From positions 60,491 to 124,490 of the forward strand of contig CAZFOY010000002.1 of assembly GCA_964520865.1 (NCBI GenBank): a stretch of 64,000 nt of DNA, given 5' to 3'. The translations under genes were made by a program, and so were the position numbers. The notes under the pieces were generated by a model. That model ran no database searches, was not told where the DNA came from, and worked only from the letters and a program-made list of their open reading frames with translations. The stretch's first letter is position 1, and each line of letters starts with the position of its first letter. The stretch comes from CAVQCT01 sp964520865 (GTDB taxonomy: Bacteria > Zixibacteria > MSB-5A5 > GN15 > FEB-12). Of this stretch, positions 35,751 through 44,243 are shown piece after piece.

Positions 35751-36326
35751 ATGAGTACGGACGGATCAAAGAACGAGCTGACCGAACTGGTCGAAAGCTG
35801 CCGAAAAGGCGATCCTGCGGCCTGGAAAGAACTTATCCGGAGGATCTCCCCGGTTGTCTTTTCCGTCTGCCGATCGATGAAGCTCACTCGGGAAGAGAGT
35901 TTCGATATCTTCGGACAAGTCAGCTATCTGCTGCTTACACATCTGGACAGCCTGCGGTCACCGGAGAAAGTACTCTCCTACGTGGGCACGACCGCGAGAC
36001 GCGAAGTATACGCCCTGACCCGGCGGGCAGGGATGCACGAGCATATCGAGGATCAGCAGGATACCGATCTCAGGCTGGCTACACACGTAAGTCCGGACAA
36101 GCAATATGAAGAAGTGCAGGAGAGTGAGTTGATCGCCAAGGCGATGGTCCAGTTGCCCAAGAGAGACTTTGAATTGCTCAAGACACTTTTCTTCGATGAA
36201 GAAGTAAGCAGCTACGAAGAAACATCAAAGAAGCTCAAGATGCCGGTGGCGTCGATAGGTCCGACCAGGGCCCGGAGTCTCCAGCGGCTCAAGAAGATAC
36301 TAAAACGTCTCGGCTATAAATTATAG
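35751..36326 (+). CDS. Sigma-70 family (ECF-like) RNA polymerase sigma factor
   Basis: 191 aa. Region 2 lies at about 18-90 (AWKELIRRISPVVFSVCR, FGQVSYLLLTHLDSLRS, LSYVGTTARREV) and region 4 at about 130-190 (LPKRDFELLKTLFFDEE, then the helix-turn-helix with ARSLQRLKKILKRLGY). ECF sigma factors drive small regulons under anti-sigma control. A TATATTG element (35733-35739) lies 12 bases before the ATG, hinting at a very short leader. First gene of a four-gene operon with a putative anti-sigma factor, a TPR-CHAT protease and a subtilase. Confidence 0.88.
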   Translation: MSTDGSKNELTELVESCRKGDPAAWKELIRRISPVVFSVCRSMKLTREESFDIFGQVSYLLLTHLDSLRSPEKVLSYVGTTARREVYALTRRAGMHEHIEDQQDTDLRLATHVSPDKQYEEVQESELIAKAMVQLPKRDFELLKTLFFDEEVSSYEETSKKLKMPVASIGPTRARSLQRLKKILKRLGYKL

Positions 36327-36369
36327 TATTTTTGGATAGACTGTTCCCTCTAAGATATAGGGTGAAGCT

Positions 36370-36960
36370 ATGAAACGGAATGGAGAGACTTTAGGCGAAA
36401 TTATCCGGTACCTCAAAGGGAAAACCAGTCGTAAAGAAGCGGCCGAATTCAAGAAGAAGTTGAAAGAAGACGCGCAACTTGCTAAAGACTATGCTCTTCT
36501 GAAAAAGGTTGCTTCGCAATTCGATCTCTCGCCGGAGAAGGCGATGTTGGCGGCAGTTGAGCGTCTGGCCGACCGTCTGGTCCGCGATTTCCAGACCGGC
36601 AAGCGTCATAAGGGTGAACCTTACGGCGTTACCGTTTTCGACTCTAAATTGCTGCCGCTTCCCGAAGGGGTCCGCCCGGCTGTTGTCGACACGCGGAAGC
36701 TGAAGTATCGAATTGGCGACTGCACGCTCGATATCGCTCTGTATCCGGTTTCTCCGGATTCTTACGAGCTGATCGGCCAGATTGTCGGATGCGCCGAGGA
36801 AGACCGATTCCAGGTCATCCTCAAGGCTAAGAAGGACAAGTATTCGACCGATACCGATCAGTTTCATCTCTTCCGCTTTGAGCGGGTTTTCTCAGGCAAA
36901 TATCGCCTTTCTGTCCGACGAGGCAGGGAAACGATCGCCATTGTCGAACTCGAATTATGA
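36370..36960 (+). CDS. Putative soluble anti-sigma factor with C-terminal beta domain
   Basis: 196 aa. The N-terminus (LGEIIRYLKGKTSRKEAAEFKK..., LKEDAQLAKDYALL) resembles the anti-sigma helical domain that docks on ECF sigma factors. There is no membrane segment and no CHCC zinc motif. The C-terminal half (about 90-196) is predicted beta-rich (DTRKLKYRIGDCTLDIALYP, GKYRLSVRRGRETIAIVELEL) and might sense a ligand or bind the next protein. The position after the sigma gene and the ATGA overlap with the CHAT gene support a regulatory role, which is inferred. Confidence 0.6.
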   Translation: MKRNGETLGEIIRYLKGKTSRKEAAEFKKKLKEDAQLAKDYALLKKVASQFDLSPEKAMLAAVERLADRLVRDFQTGKRHKGEPYGVTVFDSKLLPLPEGVRPAVVDTRKLKYRIGDCTLDIALYPVSPDSYELIGQIVGCAEEDRFQVILKAKKDKYSTDTDQFHLFRFERVFSGKYRLSVRRGRETIAIVELEL

Positions 36961-39704
36961 CGTCAATGTCACAGCTGTCGCGAATTCGCGGCAGGGTTCA
37001 GCTGCAAAATCTAATTGACCGCGAGTACGGCGGCGATGCCGAGCAATTTGTCGGCGCCGTTGACCGCGAGATCAGTCGCCTGCTCAGAGTCAGTCTGCAG
37101 GACACAGGCCGACTTGTCAAAATATTCGAACGTCTGGCGAAATACCTTCCTTCCCGCTATCAACCTCGTGTCTATGCCGCCAGGGGCCGGTGCGCTCACT
37201 GGTCGGGAGACCACAAGAATGCGCTTGCCCATTATAACCGGGCTTTGAGAGCTTATCGAAAGGAACGGGATGGCTTGAACGTGGCCCGAACTCGAAGAGG
37301 CTTGATGGATGTCTACATGTATCTCGGCAAGTACGAGAACGCCCTGTTCGAGGGAAAACAGGCGCTCGCATATTTTCGTCGGAAAGAAATGATGACCGAT
37401 GCTGCTCAGACGATGACCAATATTGGCAATATATATCATCGCATGGACAACAATCGACAGGCGCTTCGTTACTATGATCAGGCCCGGAACATCTTTGCAC
37501 CGAACGGCGGCATGCCCCTTGCCCTTGTCGAGTACAATCGAGCGAATGTCTACGCCAATCTCAACCGGCTCGAAGACGCGCGGAAGCTCTATCAGTATGC
37601 CGCTCGGCTCTATCATCAGGTGGGGATGGGGCTGGCTGAAGCCCAGGCGCGATACTCACTTGCTTACCTCTATTTTCTCGAAAGCAAATTCACGGAGGCC
37701 TCGACCGTACTCGAACAAGTGCATGATGAATTCGAGTCATTCGGCGATGCTAAATCAGCGGCGGTGGCGAATCTTGATCTTGTCGAGATAGACCTCCATC
37801 TGAACCAGTATGGATCGGCCGTTTTGCTGGGAAGTCAGCTCTCGGGTCTGTTCCGCAGGTTGGGGATGAGGTACGAGGAAGCCAAGATCAACTACTTCAC
37901 GGCCTGGGCGCATATCAGCATGGGCGACTTCAAACCGGCCGCCCGGGCGTTGAAAGCGGCCAAAGCTCTTTTCCAGAAGGAAGGAAATAAGCTCTGGCTC
38001 GGTGTGGTCGAAGCTGCCTTCAGCAAAATGTATCTGGGCGAGCGGCGGCTCGTTCTTGCCGCAAGCAAAGCGCGCTCGGCGATCAGGCTTTTCCGGTTGA
38101 GTGGAGATGAACGCAGGCAGATCGACGCCGAGACGGCGCTGACGGAAGCGGTCATTCTATCCGGAGACTTCCGAAAGGGAGTGAATCTTGCGCAACGTAT
38201 CCTCAAAGGAAAGCTGGTAAGTTATCAGAGATACGAAGCAGCGACCCTGGCGGGAAAGGGATACTACGCACTCGGTGAATTCAGCAAGGCGCTGGAGATG
38301 TTCCGTGAAGCGGTCGGGCAGGTCGAACAAATGCTGACCGGTCTGTATCCGGACGAAGTCCAGTTCTTCTTCGTTCTCGACAAACTCGAAGCATACAATC
38401 TGATGGTCGATTGCCAGCTCCGTCTCGGCGAGGTAGACAGCGCTTTGATGACCACGTTGACAGGGTTGAGGACGGTCAACAGCAGGAAAGTCGCAGATGC
38501 CCGTCTGAAGAAGGAGATTCCGGAGAGGTTGCTGGAGACCAGAGAGCAGTTGAGAGCCGCCATGAACCGGACATTCGTGAGTCCGGGAGAGTCGGGATCG
38601 ACTCGTGGTTTTGAATCATCCCTGTCGGTCGAGGAGAAGATCTGGGCAAATGAAAAGCGAATCCGTGCCCTCCAGTACGGATCCGGCAGACGCCGAAGCT
38701 CGCGTCCACCCAGACTTTCCGACATACAGGCATCGCTGAAGACAAACGAAGTATTGCTCACGCCGTTTGTTGGACCGGATTCGCTGGGCGCGTTCAAAAC
38801 GACCCGAACCGGAAATGAATATATCCAGTATTCAATCTCCCGAGCGAGCCTCGCCGTGCTGCTCCGCAAGGTGCACTTTCTGCTCGAGAGATCTGTGTTC
38901 AACTACCGCTCGGACAAACTGACTGACAAATCAGTGGACTTTTATCTGAGCAGGCTTTCGGAGGAATTGATCGAGCCGTTGCACCTGACCGAGTCGGAAA
39001 GCTCCCTGATTGTGATGGTACAGGACATGTTCGCTCAAGTTCCTTTCATTGCTTTACCCGGCTTGTCCGAGCTTTCCCGGTCGATCAAACTTACCCTGAC
39101 GCCCGATTCTATTGTCAACCGTGACTCGCGCCGGACGGACTTCAGTCGCAAGAGAAACGCGGTTTTCGGCGTCTCATCGGAGTTGCTGCCTCAGATCGAG
39201 GCCGAGACGAAGGAGATATGCAGGCGATTCAAATCGGCCGGGTCTTATAAGGATGGCAAGGCATCGGTGGAGCAGCTTGCCGATGAATTGAGTGAGGCGG
39301 ATGGATTCGTGCATATTGCGGCCCACGCCTCCCGGTCCTCGGAAAATCCTCTTTTCTCACGGATTCTCATGTCCAACGGTCCCTTCTTTCCGTTTGATTT
39401 GTTCGGCAGGGGTGTAAGATCGGCGCTGGTAACACTTTCAGGTTGTCAAACGGCCGCTCCAGGGTTATATTATGGTAATTCATTTAGTCTGGCGCGGGCC
39501 TTTTACCTCGCCGGCAGCAAGTTTGTACTCGCCTCCTTGTGGCCGGTTTCCGATAAGTTTAGCAGGATTTATATGACTGAGTTCTACGCTACTCTTCAAA
39601 AGGATTCGGATATTTTTGCCGCCTATCGGCAAGCTGTCTCGAAGGTCCGCGGCATTACCGATAATCCGGCCTATTGGGGAGCTTTCATCTTACTGGGGAT
39701 TTAA
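36957..39704 (+). CDS. TPR-repeat protein with C-terminal CHAT (caspase-like) protease domain
   Basis: 915 aa. Residues about 30-480 are helical tetratricopeptide repeats (YEEAKINYFTAWAHISMGDF, YFLESKFTEASTVLEQ), with a helical linker to about 640. The CHAT domain (about 660-915) has both catalytic residues: H790 in FVHIAAHAS and C830 in LVTLSGCQTAA. CHAT proteases are caspase/separase relatives that cut a protein when triggered, often in defence or cell-suicide systems. No signal peptide, so cytoplasmic. Coupled by a 4-bp overlap to the anti-sigma gene and 16 bases from the subtilase gene. Confidence 0.85.
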   Translation: MTSMSQLSRIRGRVQLQNLIDREYGGDAEQFVGAVDREISRLLRVSLQDTGRLVKIFERLAKYLPSRYQPRVYAARGRCAHWSGDHKNALAHYNRALRAYRKERDGLNVARTRRGLMDVYMYLGKYENALFEGKQALAYFRRKEMMTDAAQTMTNIGNIYHRMDNNRQALRYYDQARNIFAPNGGMPLALVEYNRANVYANLNRLEDARKLYQYAARLYHQVGMGLAEAQARYSLAYLYFLESKFTEASTVLEQVHDEFESFGDAKSAAVANLDLVEIDLHLNQYGSAVLLGSQLSGLFRRLGMRYEEAKINYFTAWAHISMGDFKPAARALKAAKALFQKEGNKLWLGVVEAAFSKMYLGERRLVLAASKARSAIRLFRLSGDERRQIDAETALTEAVILSGDFRKGVNLAQRILKGKLVSYQRYEAATLAGKGYYALGEFSKALEMFREAVGQVEQMLTGLYPDEVQFFFVLDKLEAYNLMVDCQLRLGEVDSALMTTLTGLRTVNSRKVADARLKKEIPERLLETREQLRAAMNRTFVSPGESGSTRGFESSLSVEEKIWANEKRIRALQYGSGRRRSSRPPRLSDIQASLKTNEVLLTPFVGPDSLGAFKTTRTGNEYIQYSISRASLAVLLRKVHFLLERSVFNYRSDKLTDKSVDFYLSRLSEELIEPLHLTESESSLIVMVQDMFAQVPFIALPGLSELSRSIKLTLTPDSIVNRDSRRTDFSRKRNAVFGVSSELLPQIEAETKEICRRFKSAGSYKDGKASVEQLADELSEADGFVHIAAHASRSSENPLFSRILMSNGPFFPFDLFGRGVRSALVTLSGCQTAAPGLYYGNSFSLARAFYLAGSKFVLASLWPVSDKFSRIYMTEFYATLQKDSDIFAAYRQAVSKVRGITDNPAYWGAFILLGI

Positions 39705-39720
39705 ATCAGGAGAGTGTAGT

Positions 39721-41148
39721 ATGTGCAAGAAGAGTTACCTCAAACCACTGCTGATATTAGTGATATTCCTCGCTGTCGGGCTTTCCGGCTCGCGTGCCGC
39801 CGAACCCGACGACACTCTGGTCGGACAGGTCATCGTCAAGATGACTCCCGGAACCAGCAAGTCCGACGTCGCCCGGGCTGTAGATGGTCAGGTGACGGAT
39901 AGCTTGGTCAGTCGGAACCTCTACCTGCTGGAAATCTCCCCTGAGATGTCGGTATCGGACGCCGTGAGCAAGCTTGAAAAACGGCAGGGCGTTATGTCGG
40001 CCGAGCCGAACACGTACATTGGTCTTCCTGAGATAAATCAGATCAGTCAGTCGTTTCCGGATCAAAGCAGGCCGGTGTACCTGCAGGGTGTGGAACCGAA
40101 CTCATTCTACGCTCAACCTTCCGCCTATAACATAGGCCTCGATTCTGCCCAGTTAATCTCCACCGGCAAAGGTGTGGTCGTGGCCGTCATCGACAACGGC
40201 ATATACGCCAGCCATCCTCTTTTCGCCGCGGCACTGGCTTCGGGTGGCTACGATTTCGTGGACAATGACAGCGATCCTTCGGACGAGCCCGGCCCGATGT
40301 ACGGACACGGCACCTTCGTTTCGGGCCTGATCTCGCTGACGGCCCCCGGCTGCAAGATTCTTCCTCTTCGGGCGTTCGATACTCTGGGATTGGGAACCAC
40401 ATTCGGTATCACCCGTGCCATTTACGCGGCAATCGATGAAGGTGCGGAGGTGATCAACATGAGCTTCAGTATGTACACGGCATCGACGGCCCTCCGAGCG
40501 GCGGTAAAAGATGCGCGCCACGCCGGCATTGTCATGATAGCCTCTGCTGGCAACGATCATACCAGTGACACCACCTATCCTGCCGGTTTCCCTGAGGTGA
40601 TCGCCGTGTCATCGATCGACGAATCGGAGCAGGCCGCCTGGTTCTCGAACTACGGAGAGTATGTTGATCTGTGCGCGCCGGGAGTAAATCTCTATAGCGC
40701 CCTGGCCGGTGACTATGAGTGGGGAACCTGGAGCGGAACTTCCTTCTCGGCAGCTCTCGTCTCTGGTGCGTGTGCCCTCGAACTCGGCTATCGGACGTCG
40801 TTAACGCCGCAGCAGGCTGGTGAAGATCTGATACGATCGGCCCGGACCGAGCTTGCCTGGGGTGTAGTTACGCCCGGCGATGCCATTTACTACGGCTCCG
40901 GTTGTCTCGATGCGTATGAAGCGCTGCTCGGTCTCGCTTGCGGTGATATCGACAATAGTGGCTGGGTTGACATGTCCGATCTCGTCGGTCTGGCCGAGTA
41001 TATCCTGGATGGCGGTCCACCCCCGGTGGTATCGCTCCGGGTAGCGGATTTGAATTGCGACGGTGTGGTCAATGCTGTCGATCTTGAAGTGATGAAAGGT
41101 CTCATAGCTCGCAGCAAGGGGTTGCCCAAGCCGTGCTATCTCAGGTAG
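39721..41148 (+). CDS. Secreted subtilisin-like serine protease (S8) with dockerin-type C-terminus
   Basis: 510 aa. A signal peptide (PLLILVIFLAVGLSGSRA) is followed by an I9-like propeptide (about 30-105, VIVKMTPGTSKSDVARAV) and an S8 domain with a complete active site: D158 (AVIDNGIY), H196 (YGHGTFVSG), N278 (SAGND) and S341 (WSGTSFSAA). The C-terminus has two EF-hand-like dockerin repeats (CGDIDNSGWVDMSDL, ADLNCDGVVNAVDL). The ATG follows AGGAGAG. Dockerins normally need cohesins; none is seen here, so it may simply be a Ca2+-binding tail. Last gene of the CHAT operon, followed by a terminator. Confidence 0.9.
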   Translation: MCKKSYLKPLLILVIFLAVGLSGSRAAEPDDTLVGQVIVKMTPGTSKSDVARAVDGQVTDSLVSRNLYLLEISPEMSVSDAVSKLEKRQGVMSAEPNTYIGLPEINQISQSFPDQSRPVYLQGVEPNSFYAQPSAYNIGLDSAQLISTGKGVVVAVIDNGIYASHPLFAAALASGGYDFVDNDSDPSDEPGPMYGHGTFVSGLISLTAPGCKILPLRAFDTLGLGTTFGITRAIYAAIDEGAEVINMSFSMYTASTALRAAVKDARHAGIVMIASAGNDHTSDTTYPAGFPEVIAVSSIDESEQAAWFSNYGEYVDLCAPGVNLYSALAGDYEWGTWSGTSFSAALVSGACALELGYRTSLTPQQAGEDLIRSARTELAWGVVTPGDAIYYGSGCLDAYEALLGLACGDIDNSGWVDMSDLVGLAEYILDGGPPPVVSLRVADLNCDGVVNAVDLEVMKGLIARSKGLPKPCYLR

Positions 41149-41168
41149 CTGTGAGATCAAGGATTCCT

Positions 41169-41198
41169 AAGGGCCCCTTTCCGGGGCCCTTTTCTTTT
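41169..41198 (+). terminator. Intrinsic terminator of the sigma/CHAT/subtilase operon
   Basis: AAGGGCCCC (41169-41177), loop TTTCC, GGGGCCCTT (41183-41191), then TTCTTTT: a 9-bp GC-rich stem with a T-rich tail, 20 bases after the subtilase stop. Confidence 0.92.
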
Positions 41199-41341
41199 GG
41201 GCAAGCCTGGTTCGGCTTTTCCCTTGTGACACCCCGAATTTATGCCTATCCTGACTAAACTTAACGGCCATTCTGCTGTTATTTCAGAAGAGCGGTGGAG
41301 ACACTGCCGAGAAGAACGCATGAAATACAGAAGGTGTTATC

Positions 41342-41887
41342 ATGGAATTAGACCAGCTTTATAAAGAGATTCTTGAGAAGATAGGGGAAGACCCGAGTCG
41401 GCAGGGCCTCAAAGACACCCCGATGAGAGCGGCCAAGGCAATTCAATACCTGACTAAAGGGTACAACGAGGATATCGACGAAGTAGTGAATAACGCGCTG
41501 TTCGACTCCGATAGCAGCGAAATCATTTTGGTAAAGAACATCGAGCTTTACTCCCTCTGCGAACATCATCTGCTGCCGTTTATAGGCAAATGCCATGTTG
41601 CGTACATTCCTGATGGCAAGGTACTTGGCCTGTCCAAGGTGGCGAGAATTGTCGACGTCTTTGCCCGCCGCCTACAGATTCAGGAATCGCTGACCAAGCA
41701 GATCGCCGAGACGATCCAGAAGTACACGAATGCGCTCGGGGTGGCAGTTGTGATCGAAGCTCAGCACCTGTGTATGATGATGCGGGGAGTCCAGAAGCAG
41801 AATTCGGTTATGACGACTTCTTATGTGCTGGGTGAATTCCACGAAGATCCTTCGACCAGAAACGAGTTCTTCAGCCTGATCAGGTAA
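41342..41887 (+). CDS. folE: GTP cyclohydrolase I
   Basis: 181 aa, type I enzyme converting GTP to 7,8-dihydroneopterin triphosphate. Zinc ligands are visible: C73 and H76 in SLCEHHLLPFIGKCHVAY, and C144 in AQHLCMMMRG. The N-terminal signature GLKDTPMRAAKA is present. It is followed after 5 bases by a PTPS-type gene and then an SDR, the order expected for tetrahydrobiopterin synthesis (GTP to dihydroneopterin triphosphate to pyruvoyl-pterin to BH4). It may also feed folate synthesis. Confidence 0.96.
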   Translation: MELDQLYKEILEKIGEDPSRQGLKDTPMRAAKAIQYLTKGYNEDIDEVVNNALFDSDSSEIILVKNIELYSLCEHHLLPFIGKCHVAYIPDGKVLGLSKVARIVDVFARRLQIQESLTKQIAETIQKYTNALGVAVVIEAQHLCMMMRGVQKQNSVMTTSYVLGEFHEDPSTRNEFFSLIR

Positions 41888-41892
41888 CCGCC

Positions 41893-43110
41893 GTGTATCT
41901 TTCGCTTAGCAAACGATTCGAATTGTCAACCTCGCATCGAATCCGGGTCGCCGCCTGGCCGGACGAACGCAACCGGTCGTATTTTGGCAGGGAAGCGCAG
42001 GGCCAGTACGGGCACGGGCATAATTTTGTCGCTTACTTCGTCTTCCACGGACCGGTTGTCGACGACAACGGCATGATGATAAACGTCAGTATCATTAAGG
42101 AGCGCGTCAAGCGAGCGCTTTACCCGCGATACGACCACCGATACCTCAACGAGGACACCCCTCCATTTGATCAATTGATTCCCACCCCGGAGAACATTGC
42201 TTCGGAGCTTCTCAAGGAGTCGCGTAAGCTATTCGAAGGCGAGTCGGCCGAACCGGTTGTCTGCCATCTTGAGGAGTCTCCCTGGAGTGCGGCTACGGCG
42301 TACGCGGACGGTCGGGTGGAGCGTCATATGCAGACCGATTTTTCGGCCGCCCGGCGGACCTTTTCGCCTCATCTGAGCGAACAGGAGAACAAGGAGTTGT
42401 TCGGAATCTCCGCCTCACCCTCCGGTCACGGTCACAGCTACAAGCTCCACGTGACGATTCAGGGGGAGGTGGACCCGGAGTATGGCATGATAGTGCCGGA
42501 AACAAGACTCCGTGAGGCTGTGCAGCGCGTGAGCGAGCACTATGACCACCGCAATCTGATCGAATTGCCGGAATTTCACGGGATGCCGATGACAACTGAA
42601 ATTTTGGCGAACTATTTCCATGAGAAGCTTCAGGAGGACCTTCCGGTAAGCAGGGTCCGTCTGCACGAAAACGACTGGTTCTTCTGCGAGTACAATTCAG
42701 AGGGCAAGTCGGCGGTCGGGCTGACCGACTGGTTCCACGCCGCTCATCGCCTTCATTCAGAGCAACTTTCAAATAGTGAGAATCTCGAAGTCTACGGTAA
42801 GTGCAATAATCCGAAGGGACACGGTCATCTGTATAAAGTTGAAAGCACGGTGACCGGCGAGGTCGATGAACGCACCGGCACAATGCTACCTCTGATGGCG
42901 GCTCGATCTGACCTGCGCTCGGTGCTCGACGAATGGGACTACAAACATCTAAACTATGAGACCGATGATTTCAAAAACAAACCGGCAACCGGCGAGAATA
43001 TAGTTCAAGCTCTCTGGAGAAAACTTGAAAGCAAGACGGGCGAGAAGCTCAGTCGGGTCCGCTTGTGGGAGACGCCGAACAACCGCTTTACGCTCAGGCG
43101 GGAAGTGTAA
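41893..43110 (+). CDS. Triple-domain 6-pyruvoyl-tetrahydropterin synthase
   Basis: 405 aa from GTG 41893, three times the usual PTPS/QueD length, with three tandem T-fold domains: about 1-133, 140-270 and 275-405. Each keeps the zinc pair HGH (H41/H43, H179/H181, H310/H312). The third zinc His is present in repeats 1 (H15) and 3 (H285) but is R154 in repeat 2. The catalytic Cys exists only in repeat 3 (C304, GKCNNPKGHGH); the others have A35 and S173. The catalytic DH pair is intact in repeats 1 and 2 (YDHRYLN, YDHRNLI) but is DY (Y350) in repeat 3. The pterin-anchoring Glu seems kept. It lies between folE and the SDR gene. It probably makes 6-pyruvoyl-tetrahydropterin. Confidence 0.88.
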   Translation: MYLSLSKRFELSTSHRIRVAAWPDERNRSYFGREAQGQYGHGHNFVAYFVFHGPVVDDNGMMINVSIIKERVKRALYPRYDHRYLNEDTPPFDQLIPTPENIASELLKESRKLFEGESAEPVVCHLEESPWSAATAYADGRVERHMQTDFSAARRTFSPHLSEQENKELFGISASPSGHGHSYKLHVTIQGEVDPEYGMIVPETRLREAVQRVSEHYDHRNLIELPEFHGMPMTTEILANYFHEKLQEDLPVSRVRLHENDWFFCEYNSEGKSAVGLTDWFHAAHRLHSEQLSNSENLEVYGKCNNPKGHGHLYKVESTVTGEVDERTGTMLPLMAARSDLRSVLDEWDYKHLNYETDDFKNKPATGENIVQALWRKLESKTGEKLSRVRLWETPNNRFTLRREV

Positions 43111-43139
43111 GGATGCCAAAGGTAAGGAGTAACAGCAAA

Positions 43140-43832
43140 GTGAAGAACGGAATTGTCACTGGGGCGAGCCGGGGAATCGGACGGGCGATTGCTCTTCGGT
43201 TAGGGGCGGCCGGATACAATCTGGTACTTCAGGGGCGGCATGTCGAAGATCTGGCCGAGAGCTGTCGACTGGTCCAGAAGGCGAAAGGAAAGGCGATTCC
43301 GGTCGTGGCCGACCTGAGCGATCCAGCCGGAGTTGACGAACTGGTCAACGGCGTGGAGTTCGTTCCGCCGCATCTCCTGGTCAACAACGCCGGTGTGGCG
43401 TTCGTCAAGCCGTTCGAGGAGCTGACCCTCGAAGAATGGCAGGAGACTATCGCCGTTAATATCACCGCGCCGTTTCTACTGGTGAAGAAGTTACTGCCGG
43501 TGATGTCGCACGGTGCTTCGATCGTCAACATTCTCTCGATCGCCGCCAAAGCAGGAATCCCCGAATGGTCGAGCTACTGCATGAGCAAGTTCGCGCTCGA
43601 TGGCTTCATGCAAAGCATCCGTGAAGAACTTCGTGAACGGGGAGTCCGCGTAATCAATATATATCCCTCGGCCACCGGCACCGGAATGTGGGATCATATC
43701 AAAGGGAACTGGCCGACCGAGAAGATGCTGTCGCCGGAAGAGATAGCCGAAGCAGTGCTGTTTGCCGCCGAACGACCGTCATCGGTGCTGGTCGAAAATA
43801 TCTCACTCGGGAATATTGCCGGCAAGCTATAG
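43140..43832 (+). CDS. Short-chain dehydrogenase, probable sepiapterin/pyruvoyl-pterin reductase
   Basis: 230-aa SDR. The cofactor loop TGASRGIGRAIAL, NNAGVAF and the catalytic set with S in NILSIAAK and YCMSK (Tyr-x3-Lys) are present. GTG 43140 is chosen because AAGGAG lies 10 bases upstream and the protein starts right at its first strand (MKNGIVTGASRGIG); ATG 43113 is the alternative. The sequence alone only says SDR. The position after folE and the PTPS gene, next to a pterin-dependent hydroxylase, makes the last step of BH4 synthesis the best inference. Confidence 0.8.
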   Translation: MKNGIVTGASRGIGRAIALRLGAAGYNLVLQGRHVEDLAESCRLVQKAKGKAIPVVADLSDPAGVDELVNGVEFVPPHLLVNNAGVAFVKPFEELTLEEWQETIAVNITAPFLLVKKLLPVMSHGASIVNILSIAAKAGIPEWSSYCMSKFALDGFMQSIREELRERGVRVINIYPSATGTGMWDHIKGNWPTEKMLSPEEIAEAVLFAAERPSSVLVENISLGNIAGKL

Positions 43833-43890
43833 ACGAGTCGTCGATTCAGAGGCTGATAGGGAAGACGCCTGCAATCAGAATTCGACGGTT

Positions 43891-44226
43891 TTACAGTTTA
43901 ATCCTGTCAATACGCGAAGCTACCACGAAGTCATTAATTGAGAGTCCGCCGATTGCATGCGTGTAAAGAGTGATTCGGACCTTGTTCCAGCTGTGCAGAT
44001 TAATATCAGGGTGATGGCCTTCGTCCTCGGCGATCTCTCCGACTGCGTTAACGAATTTCAGGGCTTCGGGAAAGTCCGTGAATTGAAAATCCCGCTGGAT
44101 CTTCTTGTCATCTTCGATAACTTTCCAGTCGGTAATTTGCTCCAGATATCCGCTGAACTCCGGCCTCGTGAGAGGGTCAACGCCCCCTTCGCAGGGAACG
44201 CAGTGTTTTGTCTTTAAATCTTCCAT
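43891..44226 (-). CDS. phhB: Pterin-4a-carbinolamine dehydratase
   Basis: 111 aa. It dehydrates the 4a-hydroxypterin released by phenylalanine hydroxylase so the cofactor can be re-reduced. Catalytic histidines lie in DEGHHPDINLHSW (H71, H72, H78) and YTHAIGGLS. The gene starts 17 bases after the hydroxylase stop on the same strand, so the two are co-expressed. The N-terminus HCVPCEGG is typical of bacterial PhhB. Confidence 0.94.
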   Translation of the reverse strand: MEDLKTKHCVPCEGGVDPLTRPEFSGYLEQITDWKVIEDDKKIQRDFQFTDFPEALKFVNAVGEIAEDEGHHPDINLHSWNKVRITLYTHAIGGLSINDFVVASRIDRIKL

Positions 44227-44243
44227 TATGTTCGGTCCTTGAA

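Noticed and set aside
36957..39704. TPR-CHAT protein as part of a type III-E CRISPR (Craspase) system
   Set aside because: No Cas7-11, no crRNA array and no Cas1/Cas2 in the window; the partners here are a sigma factor, an anti-sigma-like protein and a subtilase.
39721..41148. Subtilase as an OzpA-like processing protease for the cytochrome filament
   Set aside because: It is 15 kb from the island, inside the CHAT operon, and the filament subunit resembles OmcS, which, unlike OmcZ, I do not know to need such processing.
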